A stretch of 64,000 nucleotides of DNA. Origin: Paenibacillus sp. Soil787 (lineage in GTDB: Bacteria > Bacillota > Bacilli > Paenibacillales > NBRC-103111). The position numbers were made by a program, and so were the translations under genes. Every line of letters starts with the position of its first letter. Within the stretch, counting starts at the first letter, position 1. Below are positions 36,306 to 47,520 of this stretch, in pieces. Location of the stretch: the NCBI RefSeq assembly GCF_001429545.1, contig NZ_LMSP01000001.1, positions 539,189 to 603,188 of the forward strand, given 5' to 3'. Below the pieces are notes generated by a model. It did not search any database and was not told the origin of the DNA. It saw only the letters and a list, made by a program, of their open reading frames with translations.

Positions 36306-36443
36306 TCTCAGCATGCAGAACATAAATCATAATGAAGGCTAAGCAAATATAATCGGTTTATATATCATTCGATAGATGGCCGATGACAAACAAATTGTTA
36401 AGATGATTCATGAGGTCAGAATTTTTCCAAAGGAGGATGTTTT

Positions 36444-36560
36444 ATGATGAGAAAGGTTGCGTTTTGTCTGTTGATAGCTGCCACTTTACTTGTTTCCGGT
36501 CTTTACGGTTCCAGCGATCACGCCATGGCCAAAGTTAATGAGTACGAAGGGCAGCATTGA
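36444..36560 (+). CDS. 38-residue exported peptide, candidate pheromone
   Basis: Too short for usual gene calling, but AAAGGAGGATG precedes the ATG at ideal distance. The peptide MMRKVAFCLLIAATLLVSGL continues YGSSDHAMA and ends KVNEYEGQH. It has a basic start, a hydrophobic core and an A-M-A signal peptidase I site, so the predicted mature product is the nonapeptide KVNEYEGQH. This is the architecture of small signalling peptides such as Phr factors. It lies between the LuxR-type regulator and the M50/MccB-like genes. The family and function are not known to me. Confidence 0.65.
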   Translation: MMRKVAFCLLIAATLLVSGLYGSSDHAMAKVNEYEGQH

Positions 36561-36590
36561 ATGTATCCGAAGGGGTGATAACAGAAGCAA

Positions 36591-37853
36591 ATGAAAATGA
36601 AGGTGGGAAAACACAGTATCATCGAGATGCACGAGCTCGTTTTTCATAAAGAAAATGAAGCCGAAGTGGTCATTGGCCGTACGGAAACTAATACGTTCAT
36701 CTTGCTGCCTGCAATTGGGCACGAAACCATTGAATTAATACAGCGAGGATTAACAATCGGAGAAACTGAACACAACTTGTATCAAAAATACATTGAGCCT
36801 TTCGACGTTTCCGCTTTTGTCGAAGAGTTAATAGAAGATCATAAACTCGTGTACCGCTTAGATGGCAATATCGTAAATAGCCGTGTGCAGATCCAAGAAC
36901 ATTTCACTTGGCTTCATGCCAAAACCGGCCGTTTTTTCTTCAATCCGATCTCTTATTTCATGTATTTCGCCATACTTCTATCCGCTGCGGGCATCGTATT
37001 CCTTCATCCCGCATACATCCCGAGTTATAAAGACTTCCTACTTACTCCTTCTACACCATTGAACATAACATTTTCCCTTGCAGCAGCTTGGTTTCTTCTC
37101 TTTCTTCATGAATTTGCACATTTGATATCCGCTCGTTCTTTGGGAGTCAATTGCAGAATCGGACTTGGCCACAGGTTGATATTTCCGGTCGCTGAAACTG
37201 ATATGTCCGGCATTGTCGTTGTTCCGCGAAATCAAAGATACAGCGCCTTTATAGCCGGAATGTGCTGGGATATTGTTTTTTTATCAGCAGGCGTATGGCT
37301 TGAGTGGCTTCATGATCTGCAAATGATCGTTATGAATGAGAATGTCCTGTACACGATCCGTTTGATCAACTGTAATTTAACTGCGCTTATCCTATTCCAG
37401 TTTCTATTTTTTATGAAAACCGATTTATATTATGTGTTCACGAATTATTTCCGCTGCCCGAATCTGCTGGAGCATACATTTTTATACTTCAAATGCCGCT
37501 TTAATTCAAATCCCCAATTGACCGAACAATGGGATGAAGTCTCAGTCATGGAAAAGAAAATCATCTATGGATTTGCCTGGTTCTATATGGTCGGGGGTTT
37601 GGTAACGGTAACAATATGGATCCTCGTTCAACTTCCGAATCTATACAGGTTCATAAGCGCTTCGATTGCACAAATGTCCAAAATGCCTCTTCTATCGTGG
37701 AGCTTCGCAGCCGGCATACTGCTGATCGGTTTATGTTTGCTTCCAAGCGCAGTTCTCACCTGGTCATGGATCAAATCGATTAGAAGCAGGTTCATGAAAA
37801 ATGGCTTGAAAGGAGGTGAGCAAATTGAAAAAAATTACAATCAAACCCGTTAA
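36591..37853 (+). CDS. M50-type membrane metallopeptidase with PqqD-like N-terminal domain
   Basis: 420 residues; the ribosome binding site before ATG 36591 is weak. Residues about 20-90 form a PqqD/RRE-like winged-helix region that may bind a peptide. The rest is a multi-pass membrane protein with the zinc motif HEFAH (residues 173-177) and a later MKTDLYYVFTNYF segment that often carries the third ligand in YydH-type M50 proteins. Such proteins occur in RiPP loci. The last 29 bp overlap the first precursor peptide gene, which argues for one unit with the MccB-like enzyme. Its role could be cleavage, export or immunity. Confidence 0.8.
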   Translation: MKMKVGKHSIIEMHELVFHKENEAEVVIGRTETNTFILLPAIGHETIELIQRGLTIGETEHNLYQKYIEPFDVSAFVEELIEDHKLVYRLDGNIVNSRVQIQEHFTWLHAKTGRFFFNPISYFMYFAILLSAAGIVFLHPAYIPSYKDFLLTPSTPLNITFSLAAAWFLLFLHEFAHLISARSLGVNCRIGLGHRLIFPVAETDMSGIVVVPRNQRYSAFIAGMCWDIVFLSAGVWLEWLHDLQMIVMNENVLYTIRLINCNLTALILFQFLFFMKTDLYYVFTNYFRCPNLLEHTFLYFKCRFNSNPQLTEQWDEVSVMEKKIIYGFAWFYMVGGLVTVTIWILVQLPNLYRFISASIAQMSKMPLLSWSFAAGILLIGLCLLPSAVLTWSWIKSIRSRFMKNGLKGGEQIEKNYNQTR

Positions 37854-37887
37854 AACAGTTAAAACGACAGGTCTCACTCTGAACTAA
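37825..37887 (+). CDS. Candidate microcin C-like precursor peptide 1
   Basis: A 20-codon gene with a TTG start 8 bp behind AAAGGAGG. The product is MKKITIKPVKTVKTTGLTLN. The C-terminal Asn is the hallmark of microcin C-type precursors, whose last residue is linked to a nucleotide by an MccB enzyme, encoded just downstream. A second copy at 39190 is identical in 17 of 20 residues although the genes differ by silent changes in eight shared codons, strong evidence that the peptide is translated and selected. It overlaps the 3' end of the M50 gene. Confidence 0.8.
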   Translation: MKKITIKPVKTVKTTGLTLN

Positions 37888-37921
37888 TCCCTATCGCACA
37901 AAGAACAGCAGGTAATAGGCA

Positions 37922-37981
37922 GGGGAGCCTTGGCAATCTATGGCTACCCGCTTATTACGTCCCTGTAAGAAATATCAGGGA
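37922..37981 (+). promoter_or_regulatory. Two hairpins between precursor 1 and the MccB-like gene
   Basis: GGGGAGCC (37922-37929) pairs with GGCTACCC (37942-37949) with one mismatch; TCCCTG (37960-37965) pairs with CAGGGA (37976-37981). Without a T run they look like attenuation or mRNA-processing structures that would make more precursor than enzyme, as a hairpin between mccA and mccB does in E. coli. Confidence 0.5.
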
Positions 37982-37997
37982 AATCGGAGGGAAGAAC

Positions 37998-39188
37998 GTG
38001 ACTTTGAATATGACCTTGAAGCCGATGGTGAAAAAAACGGTATTTATCAGGGAACAGGAAAAAGGGTTGATTCGCGTCGGCGAACTTTTTCCTGATCGTG
38101 CTGTTGAAATAGAAGATGAGGACGGGTTCATTCAGCAGCTTATTGGGCGGATGGATGGAACCCAAACAATCAATCAGATTTTGGCCGAACTCCAGAGCCT
38201 CGATACAACGGTTACAGCAGAAGAGCTTTCTGAGATAATTAGCGCGCTTGATGCTATCGGTTTGCTCGATAACCAGGCGTCAGCCGCATACGGCAGCTTT
38301 TCATCTACGGAGCTGGAGAGGTATAAAGCGAATTTGAACTATTTTACTTCCGCTTCCAGACTAGCAAACAGTCCTTGGGAGATGCAGCGAGGGCTCAAAC
38401 ATGCGAAAATAACCGTTATCGGCGTCGGAACCCTCGGCTCGGGCGTGCTGTTTAACCTTGCAGGTCTAGGCGTCGAAAACGTTCGAATTGTCGATTTTGA
38501 TAACGTTGAATTGAGCAACTTGAACCGACAGCTGTTATTTAAAGAAGAGGATATCGGCAGACGAAAGATTGATGCGGCGAAGGATTTTATCCGCAGATTT
38601 CATTCCCGGATGGAACTGGAATGTATTCCGGGCGAAATAAGATCAACCGAAGATGCGGAAAATGCCATCGCTGATAGCGACTTCGTGGTGCTTTCCGCAG
38701 ATCAGCCTCATTTTTTGTTGGAACGTTGGGTAAATCAGGCTTGCGTAAAGCACGGCATTCCTTTTATCGGTGGTGGGGTGAATGCTGTAGAAGGGCAGCT
38801 ATATACCGTCGTCCCTGGAAAAACAGGCTGCCTGGATTGCAATTATCTTTTACACAGCCGGCAGGATGAGGACTATCTCCCATTCATCCAGAGTTATGTC
38901 TCCTCCGGCTTTAAAATGCCCAGCACAGCAATAGCGCCTAATTACATGCTTTTAACCGGGATGGTGTGCGGGGAAGTGGTGCGCATGATCACAAGGGCGA
39001 ATGCTGCGCAATCGGAAGGAAAAGTGGTTTCCATTCATTTCGAGACCTTTCAAACGCAAATCAAGATGGACTTCTCCAGCCCATCCCCGGATTGCCCTAC
39101 ATGCGGTCATGGCAAGGGTAAGGAACCTATTTTCCGGTTTTTTCGTGACTTGGAAGAATCAACCCAAAAATGCAGAGGAGGTTATTAG
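37998..39188 (+). CDS. MccB-like ThiF/E1-family adenylating enzyme with N-terminal peptide-clamp-like domain
   Basis: 396 residues; GTG start 6 bp behind GGAGGG. Residues 1-95 resemble a PqqD/RRE-like domain; MccB also has an N-terminal peptide clamp. The E1 core follows: nucleotide loop GVGTLG (142-147), Asp166/Asp168, SNLNRQLLF (173-181) with the catalytic Arg, Lys190, and a zinc site from Cys278/Cys281 (GCLDC) and Cys366/Cys369 (CPTC). No ubiquitin-like or ThiS partner is nearby. Flanking Asn-ending peptides point to nucleotidyl transfer onto a peptide C-terminus. Confidence 0.85.
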   Translation: MTLNMTLKPMVKKTVFIREQEKGLIRVGELFPDRAVEIEDEDGFIQQLIGRMDGTQTINQILAELQSLDTTVTAEELSEIISALDAIGLLDNQASAAYGSFSSTELERYKANLNYFTSASRLANSPWEMQRGLKHAKITVIGVGTLGSGVLFNLAGLGVENVRIVDFDNVELSNLNRQLLFKEEDIGRRKIDAAKDFIRRFHSRMELECIPGEIRSTEDAENAIADSDFVVLSADQPHFLLERWVNQACVKHGIPFIGGGVNAVEGQLYTVVPGKTGCLDCNYLLHSRQDEDYLPFIQSYVSSGFKMPSTAIAPNYMLLTGMVCGEVVRMITRANAAQSEGKVVSIHFETFQTQIKMDFSSPSPDCPTCGHGKGKEPIFRFFRDLEESTQKCRGGY

Positions 39189-39189
39189 C

Positions 39190-39252
39190 TTGAAAAAAAT
39201 CAAAATCAAACCGGTTAAAACGGTGAAAACAACAGGATTGGCAACTAATTAA
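39190..39252 (+). CDS. Candidate microcin C-like precursor peptide 2
   Basis: A 20-codon gene with a TTG start behind GAGGAGG, 1 bp after the stop of the MccB-like gene. The product is MKKIKIKPVKTVKTTGLATN. It differs from precursor 1 at residues 5, 18 and 19 and keeps the final Asn. It is followed by a terminator at 39349. Two precursors flanking one enzyme suggest a two-product system or a duplicated substrate. Confidence 0.8.
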   Translation: MKKIKIKPVKTVKTTGLATN

Positions 39253-39348
39253 AAGATTATTGTCGTTTGGGCAAGGGAAATGGTATTTTTGAGGGGTTCG
39301 GCTCGAACCATTGTTGTTGATGTGACTATTGATAGCGGGAAATCAAAA

Positions 39349-39381
39349 AAGAACCTGAGTATTTTATCAGGTTCTTTTATA
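39349..39381 (+). terminator. Terminator of the RiPP locus
   Basis: AAGAACCTGA (39349-39358) pairs perfectly with TCAGGTTCTT (39367-39376), followed by a T-rich tail. Confidence 0.9.
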
Positions 39382-39531
39382 TTGCATATAAACAGACACG
39401 ATGATATAATCTGATTACGACTTTGACAATTTACATCGGCATAATTATTGCATCTTACACTTTGAATATACCATGCCGGTAAGCTCTTGTCAATTGTTTT
39501 TTCTCAATTTAATGGTGAGGAGAGATGTTGA

Positions 39532-42126
<2,595 letters not shown>

Positions 42127-42469
42127 TGGCTGAATACGTCAAGTAAGAGCCTCTGTCATAATGGACGGTAATTAAATGCAACCTGTCATGGATAAAATGG
42201 CGGTTACCCTGTTCGTCCTTCCTTTTATCTACCCATCTTAGGCTTTAAGAACTTATTTATTTGATGATCGAAAAAACACATAATATAATGTGTAACAATA
42301 TATGAGAAGACAAATGTCGGGTGACAAGAACATTATCTCATCCCCGACGGATCGTAGGAAAGTGGAGACTTTTACGATTAAGCTAAACGGGTAATTTAGT
42401 TTAGAAAAGTATTTTTACAAGGCCATCCGTCTCTATCTTTCTACCTCTTTTATGAAAAAATCGACTGAT
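42127..42469. other. Gene-free 343-bp convergent gap
   Basis: It lies between the 3' ends of the rph gene and the acetyltransferase fusion gene. I find no coding frame, no convincing T-tailed hairpin and no repeat. Confidence 0.4.
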
Positions 42470-44152
42470 CTACTTCCACGTAGGCTGAAGCTGAATAGCT
42501 GGATCTGGTCGATGCACGCCCTTTGGCTTGTAGCCAAGCAGCGAGCTGTAGCCGCATAGATCGGCCAGCAGCCAAATAATGCTCAGCCACATTTCCGTTC
42601 CTTGCAGGCCCGGATGGAACGAGCGCTCCAGCTCGAAACTGAAGCCTTCGCCATCAACCCATTGATCAAGCGCCCGATTTAGCTGCTCCTTTGCCCATTG
42701 CACGGCTTCGTATCTGCGGTAATCGGTTTGCTTTGCGCATAGCCACAGAGGGTGAATCACATCAAGGACATTGCAAGCGTTCCCCAAATCATGTCGGAAA
42801 AATTTGCGGTTGCGGCTGTGCGCCAAAATCGTATCGATGGCCGCTTCAGGGTAGGGAAGCGGCAGCCCAAACTGGGCGAACGTTCCACGGGTCAGCCGGT
42901 AGAAGCCGTTCACTGGCTGCAGCCATTGCTCTTCAGGAGTTGGCAGTCCCCACATGCCGCTAAACGGGTCCGCTTGGGCATACAGCCAACCGAACAAATC
43001 ATGAGGCAGCTTGCCGCCGCAATGCTTCTGATTTAAGTAAACCCCAGTCCCGAAGCAGTCAATCCAATCGCCGGCCGACCAGGCATTAGTTTTCCAAGGT
43101 AGCGACTCCAACTTGCTATAAAGTGGACCACCTTTCAGCTCCTCCACGGCACGAATAGGATAGGGCAACGTTGCATCCAGCAGTTCCAAAGCGTAGCCAA
43201 CGGCCAAAAGGTGATAACGGGACAAATGATCCGTCAACCGTGAAGGATCATTGTCAGCCATTGGAGGATTCCAAGGATCAGGTAATAGACCGCTTACTGG
43301 ATCTTGGAAGCCGCGCAGCTTGGTGATAAGTTCTTCTTTGCTCAAACCGGGTGGCAGCGAGTCGAACAAGGCAGCGATTTCGATAGCGTCGCACCATGCG
43401 CGGACTGTTTTTTTGGTACTGGGCACAGACTTATCCAAGTAGATTTGTCCATCCTCTGTTTGTACGTAGTAATAGGCGAGCATCTCCTGATGCTGCGCTT
43501 TCACTTTCGCCCCAAAAGCAGTCAAAGCGCTCTCCAGATCTGAAGAAGGCGCAGCGGACGTACGGGTTCCCTCTAAGCGGTTGCGGATGACTTTGGCGGG
43601 ATTGCCAGCGGCAATGGCATAAGCCGGAACATCCTTGGTGACGATCGCCCCAGCCGCAACAATGCTGTGGGCGCCAATTGTGACGCCATCCAGCACGACT
43701 GCATTCGCGCCGATCCATACATCATCCTCGATGATGATCCCCTCCGTGGTTGAAGGTTGCTGATAGATGGGTCGCGTCGTATCTTCATAACCGTGATTGA
43801 AACCGAAGATGGATACGTGTGACGCAATGCGGACCCCGTCACCGATCTGAACACGGCCGGCAACGATCGCATAGGCATTGACTGTGCTGTTGCTGCCGAT
43901 CTGAATAAGTTCCCCGCGAACCGTTGCGCCTCCCGCGATGTAGCTTTTCTCTCCGATGGCAAATCGCTCAGGAAAGAAATGAGCTTTCCGAGAAACATAG
44001 CTGCTCGTTCCAAACTCCGCGTCGTACCTGCTTGCAAGAAATTGCTGCCATTCTTTTTGCCTCTGGCGCTGATCTTCCGTAGTCCGTATCCAGGGCATAT
44101 AATCAAGTTCCTCATCCTGCCAAAGCTGCGAACTTTCTAGTGTTTTATCCAT
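42470..44152 (-). CDS. Fusion of a left-handed beta-helix acetyltransferase with an alpha/alpha-barrel-like domain
   Basis: 560 residues; ATG behind GGAGGAG. Residues about 60-205 are hexapeptide repeats ([20 protein letters not shown], then [20 protein letters not shown] and [11 protein letters not shown]), a CysE/LacA/maltose-acetyltransferase fold with the catalytic His in FGFNHGY. Residues about 210-560 form a helical Trp/Leu-rich domain ([53 protein letters not shown]) resembling alpha/alpha toroid carbohydrate-active proteins. The fusion suggests O-acetylation of a bound glycan. It is divergent from an AraC regulator at 44293. Confidence 0.75.
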   Translation of the reverse strand: MDKTLESSQLWQDEELDYMPWIRTTEDQRQRQKEWQQFLASRYDAEFGTSSYVSRKAHFFPERFAIGEKSYIAGGATVRGELIQIGSNSTVNAYAIVAGRVQIGDGVRIASHVSIFGFNHGYEDTTRPIYQQPSTTEGIIIEDDVWIGANAVVLDGVTIGAHSIVAAGAIVTKDVPAYAIAAGNPAKVIRNRLEGTRTSAAPSSDLESALTAFGAKVKAQHQEMLAYYYVQTEDGQIYLDKSVPSTKKTVRAWCDAIEIAALFDSLPPGLSKEELITKLRGFQDPVSGLLPDPWNPPMADNDPSRLTDHLSRYHLLAVGYALELLDATLPYPIRAVEELKGGPLYSKLESLPWKTNAWSAGDWIDCFGTGVYLNQKHCGGKLPHDLFGWLYAQADPFSGMWGLPTPEEQWLQPVNGFYRLTRGTFAQFGLPLPYPEAAIDTILAHSRNRKFFRHDLGNACNVLDVIHPLWLCAKQTDYRRYEAVQWAKEQLNRALDQWVDGEGFSFELERSFHPGLQGTEMWLSIIWLLADLCGYSSLLGYKPKGVHRPDPAIQLQPTWK

Positions 44153-44292
44153 AAAGTCTCCTCCTAAGGATGTTCTTTTCTTAATGTATCAGATTTAATA
44201 AATCAAATAGAATAGCGAAAACAGTTATTTTCATTTGTAAAAAACGCTCCTTCCTATGCTACAATCGAGTAAAGTTAATTGGGGAGTGAGTG

Positions 44293-45135
44293 ATGGAACT
44301 AATGGAAGGGATAGCAGTAAACAATCTGGCACTGCGTGTGTTATGGGTGTTCGATAAACATACAATGCCTGGTTGGACGGATATTCGGCAAACAACGGAT
44401 GTGCATACCTTTTATTGGATTGCGGGTGGAGAGGGGACTTTTACAGATGAAGAAGGGGAGTCCTATCGGGTTCGAAAAGGGCATCTGGCCTACCTGAAAC
44501 CAGGCTTTCGCCTCAACATGAAAACGGATGCGGAGAATCCTGTAAGGATACTCATGGTACTAACGGATATTGGCTATCTGCCGTATAGACGGAGAGCGTG
44601 GGGGAGCGTAGAGCCGCTTTCTATGCTGCCTTTTCCATTCTTGAGAACGTTCACAAGCGAGCAGACGAAGAATGTAAATGAAATTTTTCAAAGTCTGATC
44701 GAAGGCTGGATACCTGGTGATCAGGGAGGAACGCTGCTGGATCAGCTGAAGCTGCTCGAGCTCATACAGTTCCTTCATGAGATCAAGGAAGAGGAGATGG
44801 AAGATCGCCCAGCCAAAGAAGCTTTTGCACACATGAAAAATTATCTGGAGACCCATTATTCAGCCAATATCAAGCTAAGTGAGCTTGCCGATCGATTCGG
44901 AATTTCTGAATCCTATTCGCGTAAGATGTTCCTGAAGCAGCTTCAGCAAACACCGAAGCAGTATCTTCAGTCGATTCGGGTCGGACATGCAAAACAACTG
45001 CTGGTGTTTACGGATATGTCGATGAGGGATATTGCGATGGCTTGTGGCTACGGAGATGAGTTTCATTTTAGCAAAATGTTTAAGTCGAAGACGGGGAATG
45101 CCCCGTCGGTGTATAGAGATTCAGGGAAACGCTAG
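44293..45135 (+). CDS. AraC-family transcriptional regulator
   Basis: 280 residues from the ATG at 44293, 6 bp after GGGGAG; a GTG just 3 bp earlier is less likely. The N-terminal cupin domain (THTFYWIAGGEGTFTDEEGE-type strand pattern) senses a sugar-like ligand and the C-terminal pair of HTH motifs ends DIAMACGYGDEFHFSKMFKS. It is transcribed away from the acetyltransferase fusion, whose gene it probably controls. Confidence 0.92.
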   Translation: MELMEGIAVNNLALRVLWVFDKHTMPGWTDIRQTTDVHTFYWIAGGEGTFTDEEGESYRVRKGHLAYLKPGFRLNMKTDAENPVRILMVLTDIGYLPYRRRAWGSVEPLSMLPFPFLRTFTSEQTKNVNEIFQSLIEGWIPGDQGGTLLDQLKLLELIQFLHEIKEEEMEDRPAKEAFAHMKNYLETHYSANIKLSELADRFGISESYSRKMFLKQLQQTPKQYLQSIRVGHAKQLLVFTDMSMRDIAMACGYGDEFHFSKMFKSKTGNAPSVYRDSGKR

Positions 45136-45268
45136 AGTTGTTGAGTTGGTGAATATCTGTCAATTTTTGAAAACGGTATACAATGCAGGGATATGATACG
45201 TTTATCTCAAGACTTATAATTCGTTTTTCTCAATCGAACAAGTAATTGGACACCTTATTGTCAGAAAA

Positions 45269-46309
45269 TTAATATTGAAGGTATTTGAGTTTATAATCTT
45301 CCAATATACTTTTTTCAATTGATCCATGTAATTTTGTCATCTCTTTCATAATGAGCTGATAGGTCTCATTTTTAATAATATGTTCAGGTTGGTCTAGATC
45401 CAAAGAGTTTATATAAGTAATCCGATTACCAGTAGGTGGGTGAGTAGCATCTAAAAATGAGTTATCTAAAAGCTCTGTTCTTTTTATCCTTTCTAGTTCT
45501 TTTCCAGGTATCGTTAAGACTTGCTCAACAAAATCTTCAAAAAAATGACCCTCTCTCTTTGTGTTAATAACTTTAAGTATAGTGAATTCAAATAAATTTT
45601 GGAGATGCAGCTTATTTAGCAGCGAAAGGATTGCTGCTTTTCCTGCTGTTTTGGCCGCAAATTGATCTGCCAAATATTCAGCACGTTGAGAGTCACGCCA
45701 ATTGAGATGGCAAAGTAAGTACAAGAGTAAATACAAAATCTTTGATACTAGAAGCAGAATTATATTGGCAAAAATCATAAAAAATGCACCAGAACGGTAT
45801 TGTGTATCAAAAATCTTGTCCGGATTTGTGATTTGAAACCAAGAAGATAATGTGTTAATTGCCGAACCAACCCATAAGCCTCTATTGAGATCACCAGTTA
45901 TTCCATGAGCGATTTCATGGGAGATGAGAGCAACAAGTTCATCTTTATTTAAAACGAACAGCAAGGGTAACCCTAAACGAAGTATTTTCTTCTGTTTCCA
46001 ACCAATTTGAGTAAATGAGGCATTAAATTTCTCATCAATAATAATTCCATAAACCTTATCAGCATTTAATACGGATGAGATTTCATCAGTCATCTTGTAC
46101 AAGTTTGGATAATGCTCTCTAGCGAGAGGAGGATGAGGAAGCTTATTTGGTTTCGGACGGGTAATCCAAGCTATCACCATTAGATATATGCCTAATAGGA
46201 TAAAGAGTACATTCGAAAAATCACTTTTAATTAAATAAAGTCCTAATAGGAAGAAGCATAAACTAACTAAATGGATAAATGAAGAAGCAAGTAAAGTCAA
46301 CAATTTCAA
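45269..46309 (-). CDS. M48-family membrane zinc metallopeptidase
   Basis: 346 residues with a TTG start at 46309. Two N-terminal hydrophobic segments precede the zinc motif HEIAH in LVALISHEIAHGITGDL, two more hydrophobic segments, and the third ligand Glu in QRAEYLADQFAAK; DATHPPTGNRI near the end is also typical of HtpX-like M48 proteins. The start lacks a near ribosome binding site; a 9-codon mini-frame (46335-46306) ends at a TGA overlapping the TTG, so coupling is possible. Low G+C content compared with neighbours suggests separate origin. Confidence 0.88.
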   Translation of the reverse strand: MKLLTLLASSFIHLVSLCFFLLGLYLIKSDFSNVLFILLGIYLMVIAWITRPKPNKLPHPPLAREHYPNLYKMTDEISSVLNADKVYGIIIDEKFNASFTQIGWKQKKILRLGLPLLFVLNKDELVALISHEIAHGITGDLNRGLWVGSAINTLSSWFQITNPDKIFDTQYRSGAFFMIFANIILLLVSKILYLLLYLLCHLNWRDSQRAEYLADQFAAKTAGKAAILSLLNKLHLQNLFEFTILKVINTKREGHFFEDFVEQVLTIPGKELERIKRTELLDNSFLDATHPPTGNRITYINSLDLDQPEHIIKNETYQLIMKEMTKLHGSIEKSILEDYKLKYLQY

Positions 46310-46514
46310 GCTAGAGAATGTAGAGTTGATTTCATAAAATTCTAGATATTCCTCCTAGTTCTTAGATACTGACATAATAACATGAAATAAATGGAAAGTA
46401 TTGAGGTTTAGCAAAATTGAAAAAATACTAAACTAGTTATTTTATCCAATTGCAGGTGTATCATTGAGGATGACGAATAGATAACCTAAATACGAAGTTA
46501 GGTGGTGTGAAATC

Positions 46515-47387
46515 ATGAAAGTTCTTGTTACCGGTGCTGCCGGCAATGGTGGTCAAGCTGTCTGCAGAGCATTAATTCAAGCCGGTTTTTCGGTTAGGAT
46601 GGCAGATGTTATCCCTCCAAGTGTGGACGATTTGAAAGAAATCGAATTCGTTAGGTGTGACACGAGAAGCCCGGGTGATGTACGTGCAGCGGTAAATGGC
46701 ATGGATGCGGTTGTTCATCTAGCAGCATGGCATTGTGCACATAACCCACCCGTTAGCGATGAAACGATTTTTGCTGTAAATGTGGATGGGACATTCCATG
46801 TTCTGGAAGCATGCAGACAAGCTGGGATTCAATCTATTGTATATGCTTCTTCCATGGCATATGGATGGTGGTCGGTCTATGGCGTAAGTAAAGTAATTGG
46901 GGAAGATCTGTGTAAGACTTATCATGAAATGACCGGTGCATCAATAGCTATGCTTCGTTACCATGAGTTCATACCTCGCCCCTACTTAGAATTCGGAGCA
47001 CGTTTGCTTCGTAATGGAGTGGATAGAAGGGATGTTGCTGAAGCTACAGTTGCTTCTGTCAAGGCGGTTTTGGAGAAAAAAGTGGGGCTTTTTCGTACAA
47101 TTGTTCATACGAATCATGGCATGCCGATAGATGTAGTCCAAGACTTCAAAAATTATGGACCAGAGTGGTGTGAGAAACAGGTTCCAGGCGCAATTGATTT
47201 GCTAAATAAATACGAAATCGAATTGCCCGAGCAAGTGGAACAACATGACCTTTCTGAAGCTGAAAAGGCAATTGGATGGAAACCTCGTTATGGCTTCCTT
47301 GATTTTTTAAAAGACTTAAAAGCACGTGATGAGAAGGGGATCGATGTAACACACTTGAAGGTGCCTTCTGAAATCCCAGCAATGTGA
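46515..47387 (+). CDS. NAD-dependent epimerase/dehydratase (extended SDR)
   Basis: 290 residues; ATG after GGTGGTG. The nucleotide-binding start MKVLVTGAAGNGGQAVCRAL, the VHLAAW motif, catalytic YGVSK and the downstream HEFIPRPYLEFGARLL segment place it among NAD-dependent sugar epimerase/dehydratase-like proteins. The chain is a little shorter than GalE-type enzymes. No partner genes are near; a terminator follows. Confidence 0.9.
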   Translation: MKVLVTGAAGNGGQAVCRALIQAGFSVRMADVIPPSVDDLKEIEFVRCDTRSPGDVRAAVNGMDAVVHLAAWHCAHNPPVSDETIFAVNVDGTFHVLEACRQAGIQSIVYASSMAYGWWSVYGVSKVIGEDLCKTYHEMTGASIAMLRYHEFIPRPYLEFGARLLRNGVDRRDVAEATVASVKAVLEKKVGLFRTIVHTNHGMPIDVVQDFKNYGPEWCEKQVPGAIDLLNKYEIELPEQVEQHDLSEAEKAIGWKPRYGFLDFLKDLKARDEKGIDVTHLKVPSEIPAM

Positions 47388-47447
47388 TAGTCGTTCAAAG
47401 AAGCTGTACCGTTGGTTAGGTGTCGAATGACGGATGCACAACCACTT

Positions 47448-47488
47448 AAAAGGCTTATGCTTGTATCTTGTATGCGTAAGCCTTTTTT
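47448..47488 (+). terminator. Terminator of the epimerase gene
   Basis: AAGGCTTA (47450-47457) pairs with TAAGCCTT (47477-47484), followed by TTTTTT. Confidence 0.85.
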
Positions 47489-47520
47489 GTGCTAATTTTC
47501 GTTATTTCGATATTCGACTG

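Noticed and set aside
37998-39188. MoeB/ThiF for molybdopterin or thiamine synthesis
   Set aside because: No MoaD/ThiS-like partner or cofactor genes nearby; the N-terminal extra domain and flanking Asn-ending peptides fit MccB better.
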